Position numbers and translations under genes: made by a program
The notes under the pieces: generated by a model
The model's database searches: none
Seen by the model: only the letters and a program-made list of their open reading frames with translations
What the model was told of the DNA's origin: nothing
Assembly (NCBI GenBank): GCA_021827285.1
Contig: JAKAWM010000142.1
Span: 1-7,197, forward strand
DNA length: 7,197 bases
Source: Actinomycetes bacterium
GTDB taxonomy: Bacteria; Actinomycetota; Acidimicrobiia; Acidimicrobiales; Palsa-688
Direction: 5' to 3'
Shown: positions 1 to 5,318 of the stretch, piece by piece
Position numbering within the stretch: position 1 is the first letter of the stretch
How the letters are laid out: every line of letters begins with the position of its first letter

Positions 1-152
1 GTGGAGGGTCGACGCTCGTCTACGGGCGGACCGACGTCGGCCGTCACCTGCTTGTCGTCCTTGCCGAGTCCGCAGACGGACGTTGGTACGTCGCCACCGC
101 CAGGGACCTGACCCCTAAGGAGATGCGCACCTTCCGCAGAAAGGCACACTGA
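1..152 (+). CDS. BrnT-like toxin, C-terminal part (5' end outside window)
   Basis: Reading in the frame that starts at base 3 gives 49 codons ending in TGA at 150-152. The translation contains VYGRTDVGRHLLVVLA, then GRWYVATARDLTPKEMR. This matches the C-terminal half of BrnT-type toxins, which are RelE-fold ribonucleases: a GRT..GR.L.VV strand, then a strand ending in (S/T)ARD.T..E.R. The product would be a small cytoplasmic RNase held inactive by its antitoxin. The RHH gene begins only 5 nt after the stop, which is the toxin-first order usual for brnT-brnA. The N-terminal half, with the other expected active-site residues, is outside the window, so completeness cannot be judged. The family call rests on this short segment; another RelE-superfamily toxin is possible. 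Confidence 0.6.
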   Translation, partial: GGSTLVYGRTDVGRHLLVVLAESADGRWYVATARDLTPKEMRTFRRKAH

Positions 153-157
153 CGAAA

Positions 158-490
158 ATGAGCACGAAGACCAAGTTGGAGCGCCTTGCCGAGCACTACG
201 GCACCGCCGACACCGCCCACGAGCTAGAGCAGGCCACGCCGGCGGTGCACCCGGACGCGCCTCCTCTCACCGAGCGGATGACCACTTTCGCAGTAAGGCT
301 GCCCGTGGCGCTCCTTGAGCGGGCGCGCGAGGTCGCCGAACAACGCAACGTCACCACGTCGGCCATTATCCGCCGGTGGGTCGAGGCCGGTGTCGCCCAG
401 GACGGGGCCGATGTTGGCGACCGCACCGTACCTGTCCAAGCCCTCCTTGAGCTGATCGGCCGGGCGCCACGTCGAAGTACGGGGCGCTGA
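158..490 (+). CDS. Ribbon-helix-helix antitoxin (BrnA-like partner)
   Basis: A 110-residue protein. Residues about 41-79 read as an RHH (MetJ/Arc/CopG) domain: a beta strand TTFAVRLP at 42-49, helix A ALLERAREVAEQRN at 51-64, and helix B TTSAIIRRWVEAG at 66-78. RHH antitoxins dimerise, bind the promoter of their own operon, and neutralise the toxin with a flexible tail. Here a charged N-terminal extension of about 40 residues precedes the RHH, and about 30 residues follow it. Either could be the toxin-binding part, whereas BrnA is shorter and has its DNA-binding domain at the C-terminus. The ATG is 5 nt after the toxin stop and has only a weak purine stretch upstream (GAAAGG), consistent with translational coupling. 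The TGA overlaps an ATG at 490-492 that opens a 23-codon reading frame ending at 561, which may be chance or a decayed third gene. Confidence 0.75.
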   Translation: MSTKTKLERLAEHYGTADTAHELEQATPAVHPDAPPLTERMTTFAVRLPVALLERAREVAEQRNVTTSAIIRRWVEAGVAQDGADVGDRTVPVQALLELIGRAPRRSTGR

Positions 491-685
491 TGACCGCTCG
501 CACTCATGAGGGAGCCAAAAACAGCGGTACGGCGCCCGCGCTCTCCGAGGCGTCTGGCTGAAGGGGCCGTCTTACGGAACAAGCGGCTCACTGCCCAGTA
601 GCGTCATCGAAGGCGCGTTGTGCCGTCCAATGGCGAAAGAGCCCGGCCGGCGGTGCTCACGCGTCTCCCGCCGCAGGACGATGTC

Positions 686-721
686 GGCGTTCTGTATGGT
701 AATCGATAGGCGTTCTGTATG
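686..721 (+). repeat. Direct repeat, 13 bp, period 23 bp
   Basis: GGCGTTCTGTATG occurs at 686-698 and again exactly at 709-721. The two copies are separated by GTAATCGATA. The second copy runs straight into the start of the ATPase gene at 732. Each copy ends in a -10-like hexamer (TATGGT at 695-700, TATGAT at 718-723). This looks like a duplicated promoter or operator unit, perhaps for autoregulation. Confidence 0.7.
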
Positions 722-731
722 ATAGCTCTCC
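718..731 (+). promoter_or_regulatory. Candidate -10 box for a leaderless ATPase mRNA
   Basis: TATGAT at 718-723 resembles the sigma-70 -10 consensus. A start site 6-7 nt downstream would fall at about 730, essentially on the ATG at 732. No Shine-Dalgarno sequence precedes that ATG (GATAGCTCTCC), which fits leaderless translation, common in actinobacteria. No good -35 hexamer is visible at the usual spacing, so the call is tentative. Confidence 0.4.
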
Positions 732-1967
732 ATGCTGAGGAGAGCCGTGGAGGGCCGTTACCGAGAGACAGTGAGTGCCCGGAGGGTCACCGTGGTCACC
801 GGCCCACGTCAGTCCGGCAAGACCACCCTCGTCGTAAGCCAGCTCGGCGCTGGCACGCTACGTAACCTCGACGACCAAGCCGTGCTCGAGGCGGCGAGGG
901 CAGACCCGGCTGGTTTCGTCGACCTCGGTGCCCGCCCAGTCGTGATCGACGAAGTGCAACGCGGCGGCGAGGTGCTCGTGCGGGCCATCAAGGCCGTTGT
1001 CGACCGGGACCCGAGGCCGGGCCAGTTCGTCTTGACGGGTTCTTCCAACTTCTTGACGGTGCCTACGATCTCTGAGTCCCTAGCTGGCCGGGCCGGCTTC
1101 GTCGAGGTGTGGCCCTTCACCCAAGGCGAGCTTGCCGGGAGGCCCGACGGCTTCATAGACGCTGCCATGTCCGGGCCACTGGCCCTCGCCCATTACCGTC
1201 CAGGCGGCCTTGGCCGCCGGGAGCTTTACGAGCGGCTCTGCACAGGCGGGTACCCCGAGGTCGCCCAGCTCACCGCCCGGCGGCGCCAGGCCTGGTTTCG
1301 TGACTACGTACGCACGGTCATCGAACGTGACGTGGTCGAGATGTCAGGCATCCGCAAGGTGACAGAGATGGGCCAACTGCTGCGCCTATTGGCGGCGCGC
1401 ACCGCCTGCGAACTAGTGATGCAGTCCGTCATCGACGACGCCCCCCTGGAGCGCCAAGCCGTCTATGACCACCGCGCCTGGCTGGAGACCGTGCACCTGG
1501 TCACGACTTTACCGGCTTGGTCGAGGAACCTCACCCGAAGGGTGAAGCGGCACCCCAAGGCCTACGTGACCGACCCGGGGCTAGCGGCGTGGCTGCTCGG
1601 CAAGACCCCTGCTGCCCTGGAAGGCCCCACTGACCCCGCGACGGGCCAGCTCGTGGAGACCTTCGTGTTCACCGAGCTCCGTCGTCAGCTGACCTGGGCC
1701 AGCAACGACGCCACCTTGTACCACTGGCGTGACAGGGCCGGTGCCGAAGTCGACTTGGTCGTCGAGTCCTCCGATGGGCGCGTCCTCGGCATCGAGGTGA
1801 AGGCTGGCCAGACGCCAGGGCGCGACTGGTTTCGCTGGCTCAGCACCATGCGGGACATGCTCGGCGCGCGCTTCGTCGCCGGCCTGGTCCTCTATACCGG
1901 CACCGAAGTACTGCCTTTCGGTGACCGTCTGCTTGCCGTCCCCATCTCAGCCCTCTGGGAGGTCTGA
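732..1967 (+). CDS. AAA ATPase with DUF4143 / PD-(D/E)XK-like C-terminus
   Basis: A 411-residue cytoplasmic protein of the stand-alone AAA_14 plus DUF4143 family. The N-terminal ATPase domain shows Walker A GPRQSGKT at 24-31, Walker B VVIDEVQ at 70-76, and a sensor-like strand FVLTGSSN at 99-106. The C-terminal part includes YVTDPGLAAWLLG and then GAEVDLVVE...GIEVKAG, with E339, D341, E355 and K357. That D-X13-E-X-K spacing is the core pattern of PD-(D/E)XK nucleases. Length and domain order are normal and the gene looks intact. The family's role is not well defined: members are often scattered in accessory DNA, and DNA handling or a toxin/defence role has been suggested. The start is fixed by homology (M-RR-VEGRY just before the P-loop) and by the -10 box immediately upstream. 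It is transcribed alone; the next gene is convergent. Confidence 0.88.
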   Translation: MLRRAVEGRYRETVSARRVTVVTGPRQSGKTTLVVSQLGAGTLRNLDDQAVLEAARADPAGFVDLGARPVVIDEVQRGGEVLVRAIKAVVDRDPRPGQFVLTGSSNFLTVPTISESLAGRAGFVEVWPFTQGELAGRPDGFIDAAMSGPLALAHYRPGGLGRRELYERLCTGGYPEVAQLTARRRQAWFRDYVRTVIERDVVEMSGIRKVTEMGQLLRLLAARTACELVMQSVIDDAPLERQAVYDHRAWLETVHLVTTLPAWSRNLTRRVKRHPKAYVTDPGLAAWLLGKTPAALEGPTDPATGQLVETFVFTELRRQLTWASNDATLYHWRDRAGAEVDLVVESSDGRVLGIEVKAGQTPGRDWFRWLSTMRDMLGARFVAGLVLYTGTEVLPFGDRLLAVPISALWEV

Positions 1968-2273
1968 CCCGGGGCCTCCTGAGCTACTGCGCCAGAATGC
2001 TTAGGAGTTAGGGGCTATTTTGAATGGGCCAGACGAGGCGCGCGCAATCGTCCCGTGCTCCTCGAGCACGAGCTCTCCCACCGTCGCCGCCGTGACCCGC
2101 TCCGCCACGCCCTCGCCAAGAGCGTTGCGTGCGGCTTCTTCTTCCTCCTGTCCCTTCGCGACCTGGCCGGTGCGACGCGGGCGGAGAACGAGGTGTCGGC
2201 CGACGCGAAGGCCGTCTGCCACAGCGGCAAGGCCGCCTTGGCCCAGCGCCGGCCGATGAGGGTGAGGTGGGAA

Positions 2274-2353
2274 TGATCCACAAATCCACAGTGCGCCTTG
2301 GTTTCTCCCCCCGCATCCCCCTTTTCCACAACAACTTCCACAGCTCCTCCACA
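2274..2353 (+). repeat. Cluster of five TCCACA (DnaA-box-like) motifs
   Basis: TCCACA occurs at 2277-2282, 2285-2290, 2325-2330, 2337-2342 and 2348-2353, all on the same strand. With three preceding bases they read TGATCCACA, AAATCCACA, TTTTCCACA, ACTTCCACA and TCCTCCACA. Against the DnaA box TTATCCACA, the first and third have one mismatch; the others have two or three. Spacings between motif starts are 8, 40, 12 and 11 bp. Such clustering is seen at bacterial oriC and at many plasmid origins. No adjacent replication-initiator gene and no AT-rich unwinding region is visible, so an origin function is only a possibility. Confidence 0.45.
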
Positions 2354-2372
2354 ACGGTCTGTTGGTCTCACA

Positions 2373-2386
2373 CCCCCATTAGGGGG
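2373..2386. other. Small G/C hairpin
   Basis: CCCCC at 2373-2377, loop ATTA, GGGGG at 2382-2386 form a perfect 5-bp stem. It lies about 160 bp beyond the recombinase stop codon. No T-run follows it on either strand, so it is not a standard terminator; it could still affect the convergent transcripts. Confidence 0.4.
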
Positions 2387-2548
2387 AGGCCTCTGGCGCC
2401 CAACCTTGTTGTCCCAGCCACGCCGGCGTCGGGGTGGCGGGGGAGTGCCTGGTCCTCATTGGGACCGGTACCGAGCAACGTCCCCAGGAGGGGTGAGCCA
2501 GCCCTGGCCTCGATGGGCAACGACGAGCTTCCGCCACCGTGGTGAGCA

Positions 2549-3673
2549 CTACGGGCCCGAGAGGGCCCCCTTCCTGGTCGGCCTGGCAGTGGGAGAGGGA
2601 GATGGCTTGGTGATCTTCTCGAGCACCTGGTAGGTCCGGTTTGCCCGGGCCGCAGCGCGTTGCTCGTTGGCGGTCGAGTCGATGTAGAGCTGGGAGGTGG
2701 CGAGGCTCTCGTGGCCCAAGAGGTGCTGGATCTCACTGGCACTGGCACCGTCTTCGGCCAACCGGGTCGCCATGGTGTGGCGCAGTGCGTGCACGAGGGC
2801 TCCCTTTGGCACCGACGCACCAACGCCGGCGGTGCGGTAAGCCGAGGCGACGAGGTACTGGGCGCCACCGCGTTGCAGGCGGCCTCCCTTGCGGTCGACG
2901 AAGAGGGGAGAGGAGGGCCCGGTCTTCTCGGCCGGGAAGCGGGCCTTCCGGGACGAGAGGTAAGCGGAGACGAGGGCCTCGAGAGGTGCCTCGATAGGCA
3001 CGAAGCGCACCTTGGAGCCCTTGCCTACCACCCGCAGACGCCGTTCGCCCTTCCGGCCGTCGAGAGAGCCGACGTCCAAGCCGAGGAGCTCGGAGAGCCG
3101 GAGGCCGGTGAGCAACGCCATGGCGACGAAGGCGAGGTCGCGCTCGGGCCACGAGCGGCCGCCCTTGTCGTCACCGGCAGCGAGCGACTCGAGCAGGCGC
3201 TCGGGCGTAGCCTCCCCCTGGAGGGCCTTGGGTGCCTGCCTCGGGACCTTGGGCTTGGCGACGGCGGCCATGGGGTTTCCGACCACCAGGTCGTCTGCCA
3301 CCAAGAAGCCGAAGAACTGGTCCCAGGCGCTCCAGGCCCGGGCGATGCTCGAAGCCGCGTGGCCTTCAGAGAACGAAGCGAAGGCCTGCCGCAGCACCTT
3401 GGCGTCGAGCTGGCCCAAGACGAGCTCGCGAGGGCCAACCCCGAGGCCCTCTGCCAGGTGGGCCGATACCCCGGCCAGGTCACGGCGGTAGGCAGCCTCG
3501 GTGTGAGGCGAACCCTTGAGCGGCTTTCGGGCGACGAAGAAGTCCTCGACCAGCGCGACGAGCGGCGTGGCTGCGGCGGCCGTCGTGGCCGCGAGGCCTG
3601 GTGCCGCGACGGCCCGGGGTTTGGCAGTGGGGGAGGGGAGTGGGCGCTTACCGGCGCTGCCAGCTCTCGGCAT
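2549..3673 (-). CDS. XerC/XerD-type tyrosine recombinase
   Basis: A 374-residue DNA strand-exchange enzyme. After a low-complexity Ala/Pro-rich N-terminus (residues 1-37), a core-binding SAM-like domain spans about 38-145 (YRRDLAGVSAHL, SSIARAWSAWDQFFGFL, NPMAAVAKPK). The catalytic domain follows at about 155-350. All six catalytic positions are visible: R192 in TGLRLSELL, K218 in VVGKGSKVR, H295 and R298 in HALRHTMATRL, H321 in LLGHESL, and the nucleophile Y330 in SQLYIDS. The Xer-like spacing and lack of an arm-binding domain point to simple 28-bp-type sites rather than a lambda-type integrase. It is about 75 residues longer than typical XerC/D, through the N-terminal tail and a C-terminal tail of about 30 residues. 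The ATG at 3671-3673 has no obvious ribosome binding site. It lies 20 bp from a dif-like site, which therefore overlaps the gene's promoter region. A chromosomal Xer or a mobile-element integrase are both conceivable; the neighbourhood favours the latter. Confidence 0.9.
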   Translation of the reverse strand: MPRAGSAGKRPLPSPTAKPRAVAAPGLAATTAAAATPLVALVEDFFVARKPLKGSPHTEAAYRRDLAGVSAHLAEGLGVGPRELVLGQLDAKVLRQAFASFSEGHAASSIARAWSAWDQFFGFLVADDLVVGNPMAAVAKPKVPRQAPKALQGEATPERLLESLAAGDDKGGRSWPERDLAFVAMALLTGLRLSELLGLDVGSLDGRKGERRLRVVGKGSKVRFVPIEAPLEALVSAYLSSRKARFPAEKTGPSSPLFVDRKGGRLQRGGAQYLVASAYRTAGVGASVPKGALVHALRHTMATRLAEDGASASEIQHLLGHESLATSQLYIDSTANEQRAAARANRTYQVLEKITKPSPSPTARPTRKGALSGP

Positions 3674-3693
3674 GCACAGAGGCTAACACTAGA

Positions 3694-3721
3694 GCTGCAT
3701 AACGATGCTTATGCATCAAGG
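3694..3721 (-). repeat. dif-like recombination site 1 (inverted partner of 7037-7064)
   Basis: Read on the minus strand this is CCTTGATGCATAA, spacer GCATCG, then TTATGCAGC. It matches the site at 7037-7064 at 22 of 28 positions; all six differences lie in the 6-bp spacer. The inner ends GCATAA-N6-TTATGC are an inverted repeat, the form expected for a site bound by two tyrosine recombinase protomers. E. coli dif has the same GCATAA-N6-TTATG core. It lies between the recombinase start (3673) and the first cargo gene (stop at 3738). An operator for the recombinase gene is the main alternative. Confidence 0.7.
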
Positions 3722-3737
3722 GTCCTGGCCGAGGCGG

Positions 3738-4589
3738 TCAAGCGACGAGGTTTAGCTCCAGCCCTTGGACAACAAGGGTCCGGCGTTGTGCGGGTAAGTT
3801 GACGTCAGCTGCGACGAGTGGGTTGTGGTAGTCGAGGAGGTTCGGGCCACTAGGACCGAGGACGACCTCGAGGGGTAGCGAGCTGGGCGACAGGATGCCC
3901 TGGGACGAGGCGAACTGCCTGACCAACGCTGGCACGATTGGAATGCCGGCACGAAGAAGGGCAAAGGCACGGTGGTAGCCGTCACGGAGGATCGCGTGGC
4001 CCTGGAACATCGCTACCTGGACATAGGAGGGCTGGAGGTCGAACACGAAGCCGATGCCCGTAGGGCCGTTCGTACCGTTGACGGGCCCGACGAAATTACC
4101 CACGATCCTGAGGTTCGGGTTGCTCCCGCTGATGCTGAGGGTCCTCGACGCTTCGTCGAAGCTAACGGGCAGCGCCGTGTTCGACCGAGGGGGCAAGGTG
4201 ACACGCGCCAAGCCGACGAGGTCTTCGGAGGTGCACAGCTCGGGGAGCCTATCTGTGAACACCACCGGCTGGAACGCTCGGGCTTCGCGTAGGTCGACGA
4301 GCTGGGGCTCCCAGCCCTCAGCCAGGTATGGTTGCGCCTCTGGCCTGGAGCGGAACTCGTCCAGGTAGCGGGTGAGCTCCGGGCTTGAGGGGCCGGTTGT
4401 CGAGCCATCGGGCAGCGCCGACAGCTTTCGCAGGGAGGCCGCCATGTGTGCATCGCGGACGGTGTTGGCGGCGAGGTCTGGGCGCTGGTTGTTGGCGGCG
4501 AGTAGCTGCGCGGCACGAGCTGGGTCAATCCACCCGATCAGCGCGCGGGCCGGGCGATGGTAGGTCCGGCCGAGATTCGAGGGGATCAC
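3738..4589 (-). CDS. Uncharacterised protein with ParB/sulfiredoxin-like DGYHRA motif
   Basis: I do not recognise a named family. With the GTG start at 4587-4589 the protein has 283 residues. That start is chosen because GAAAGGAG at 4596-4603 sits 6 nt upstream; an in-frame GTG at 4628 lacks such a site and would lie on the operator palindrome. The clearest feature is GHAILRDGYHRAFALLRAGI at about 196-215. It resembles the GxHR box of ParB/sulfiredoxin-fold domains, which bind or hydrolyse nucleotides (D203, H206, R207). The N-terminal third is polar and helical-looking (ARAAQLLAANNQRPDL); the C-terminus is rich in Leu, Pro and Val. No signal peptide or membrane segment is seen. It is transcribed divergently from the toxin operon, shares its control region, and lies just inside recombination site 1. 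It is probably cargo; its function is unknown. Confidence 0.7.
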   Translation of the reverse strand: MIPSNLGRTYHRPARALIGWIDPARAAQLLAANNQRPDLAANTVRDAHMAASLRKLSALPDGSTTGPSSPELTRYLDEFRSRPEAQPYLAEGWEPQLVDLREARAFQPVVFTDRLPELCTSEDLVGLARVTLPPRSNTALPVSFDEASRTLSISGSNPNLRIVGNFVGPVNGTNGPTGIGFVFDLQPSYVQVAMFQGHAILRDGYHRAFALLRAGIPIVPALVRQFASSQGILSPSSLPLEVVLGPSGPNLLDYHNPLVAADVNLPAQRRTLVVQGLELNLVA

Positions 4590-4595
4590 TGCGTG

Positions 4596-4603
4596 CTCCT
4601 TTC
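4596..4603 (-). promoter_or_regulatory. Ribosome binding site fixing the GTG start at 4589
   Basis: On the minus strand GAAAGGAG is followed by CACGCA and then GTG. The near-perfect Shine-Dalgarno with a 6-nt spacer supports the GTG at 4587-4589 over the upstream in-frame GTG at 4628. Confidence 0.75.
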
Positions 4604-4612
4604 GGGTGGCCG

Positions 4613-4656
4613 GATACCATGGTATCACAGCTAGAGGTAGCTTGCAATATTGTTGC
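4613..4656. promoter_or_regulatory. Three adjacent inverted repeats in the divergent control region
   Basis: Three short inverted repeats follow one another in 44 bp: the perfect 14-bp palindrome GATACCATGGTATC at 4613-4626; AGCTA-GAGG-TAGCT at 4629-4642; and GCAA-TATTG-TTGC at 4644-4656. The last two overlap the -35 element of the rightward promoter. RHH antitoxins bind such short palindromes in tandem to repress their own operon, so the RHH protein encoded at 4703 is the likely ligand. It could control both divergent units. Confidence 0.55.
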
Positions 4657-4670
4657 CGAGATGGTAAGAT
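4642..4670 (+). promoter_or_regulatory. Sigma-70-type promoter of the toxin-antitoxin operon
   Basis: TTGCAA at 4642-4647 and TAAGAT at 4665-4670 are separated by 17 bp. Each is one or two bases from consensus. Transcription would begin near 4677, about 26 nt before the chosen ATG at 4703. The -35 lies within the cluster of inverted repeats, so repressor binding there would block it. Confidence 0.65.
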
Positions 4671-4685
4671 GGAAAGGTCCCTAGC

Positions 4686-4693
4686 GAGAGGAG
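4686..4693 (+). promoter_or_regulatory. Ribosome binding site favouring the ATG at 4703
   Basis: GAGAGGAG ends directly against the ATG at 4694, which leaves no spacer for that codon. The in-frame ATG at 4703 is 9 nt downstream, a workable distance, so translation most likely starts there. Confidence 0.6.
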
Positions 4694-4702
4694 ATGGCGA
4701 TC

Positions 4703-4918
4703 ATGGACCAGAAGGCTCTGACCCTCCGTCTGCCCGCTGAACAAGCAGAGGCGTTAGAAAAGGTTGCGGAGATCGACGCTGTCTCGGTGACCGAGGCGAT
4801 CCGGGAAGCCATAGACGAGCACATTGCCAAGCGGGTCGCAGACGAGGAGTTCCAGCACAGGCTCAAGGATTCGATGGACCGTCACCAGCGGATCCTCGAC
4901 CGGCTCGCGAAGGCCTGA
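4703..4918 (+). CDS. Ribbon-helix-helix antitoxin of the Doc/Fic module
   Basis: A 71-residue cytoplasmic protein. It has a beta strand KALTLRLP at 4-11, helix A AEQAEALEKVAEID at 12-25, the turn and helix B SVTEAIREAIDEHI at 28-41, and then a charged C-terminal helix. This is the standard RHH antitoxin plan: DNA binding at the N-terminus, toxin capture by the tail (about 45-71, rich in Asp, Arg and His). The stop is 11 nt before the toxin start. Doc toxins usually pair with Phd-type antitoxins; an RHH partner is a known but less common pairing. I see no Fic-inhibitory (S/T)xxxE(G/N) helix, so neutralisation should be by the flexible tail. If the start at 4694 were used, three residues (MAI) would be added. 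It probably autoregulates through the palindromes at 4613-4656. Confidence 0.8.
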   Translation: MDQKALTLRLPAEQAEALEKVAEIDAVSVTEAIREAIDEHIAKRVADEEFQHRLKDSMDRHQRILDRLAKA

Positions 4919-4929
4919 GTGGCGTTGCA

Positions 4930-5318
4930 ATGCAAGTCCAGTACCTGGGCCTTGACGATTGGCTGGTGATCGCTTCAGCGGTGCTGGCCATCGAGCCGGC
5001 GGTACTCGCAAAGATGGCGAACCTCGTGGTCGCCGACGCGGCATTGAATGCTCCAGCTGCAGAGTTCGGCGGCCACGAGTTCTATCCCGATTTTGGTACC
5101 AAGGTGGGGTTGCTCGGCTACCGCTTGGCGCGCCACCACGCCCTGCCTGATGGCAACAAAAGGACAGCGTTCTTGGCCATGGTCGAGTTCGTCGAGCGCA
5201 ACGGCCACGAGTGGCGAACCCTGACGAGGACGAGGCCGTCGAAATGATGGTCGGCGCTGCCGCCGGCAGCACGACTGAGCACGACTTCACCTCGTGGGTA
5301 ATGGGGCACATCTCATGA
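4930..5318 (+). pseudogene. Doc-type Fic-domain toxin, frameshifted near the 3' end
   Basis: The open frame from the ATG at 4930 gives 105 residues ending at 5247. It contains the Fic motif HALPDGNKRTAF at 70-81: H70 is the catalytic histidine and GNKR (75-78) the phosphate-binding turn. Doc-type enzymes transfer phosphate or AMP to a target such as EF-Tu. From W95 the current frame runs into RTLTRTRPSK and stops. From base 5217 the -1 frame instead reads NPDEDEAVEMMVGAAAG and continues to W, ending at TGA 5316-5318. That tail is Doc-like, gives about 129 residues in total (normal length), and overlaps the next gene as ATGA. A one-base deletion near 5215-5217 is therefore the simplest reading. 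The Fic motif survives, so the 105-residue product could still be active, or the toxin may be dead. No slippery heptamer is seen, so programmed frameshifting is unlikely; a sequencing error is possible. Confidence 0.75.

Larger units (their letters stand above)
1968..2548. other. Gene-poor convergent interval, possibly degenerate coding DNA
   Basis: This 581-bp gap lies between the 3' ends of the ATPase gene (plus) and the recombinase gene (minus). Several overlapping open frames exist at 2001-2371, but none gives a recognisable protein. The plus frame from the GTG at 2055 to 2276 has strongly GC-biased third positions, and the minus frame 2371-2015 shares the same third positions, so codon bias does not separate them. 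I see no ribosome binding site or domain for either and treat the stretch as decayed coding sequence or chance. The interval also holds the TCCACA cluster and a short hairpin, listed separately. No clear rho-independent terminator (stem plus T-run) was found for either flanking gene. Confidence 0.5.

Noticed and set aside
2001..2371. Three overlapping minus-strand open frames of about 115 codons and plus-strand frames at 2020-2276
   Set aside because: They overlap each other, lack ribosome binding sites and domains, and codon bias does not single one out. They are described as a gene-poor interval.
2373..2386. CCCCC-ATTA-GGGGG hairpin as a rho-independent terminator
   Set aside because: The stem is only 5 bp, and no T-run follows on either strand.
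3694..3721. The site as purely a promoter or operator for the recombinase gene
   Set aside because: Not excluded, but the second copy lies at the 3' end of an operon, and the asymmetric outer arms are conserved beyond the palindromic core, which favours a recombination site.
2660..3802. A 380-codon open frame on the plus strand opposite the recombinase
   Set aside because: The minus strand encodes a recombinase with all six catalytic positions in place. The plus-strand frame has no recognisable domain and is an antisense by-product of high-GC codon use.
5211..5220. Programmed ribosomal frameshift in the Doc toxin gene
   Set aside because: No X-XXY-YYZ slippery heptamer or downstream stem is evident at the switch point. 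A single-base deletion explains the change more simply.
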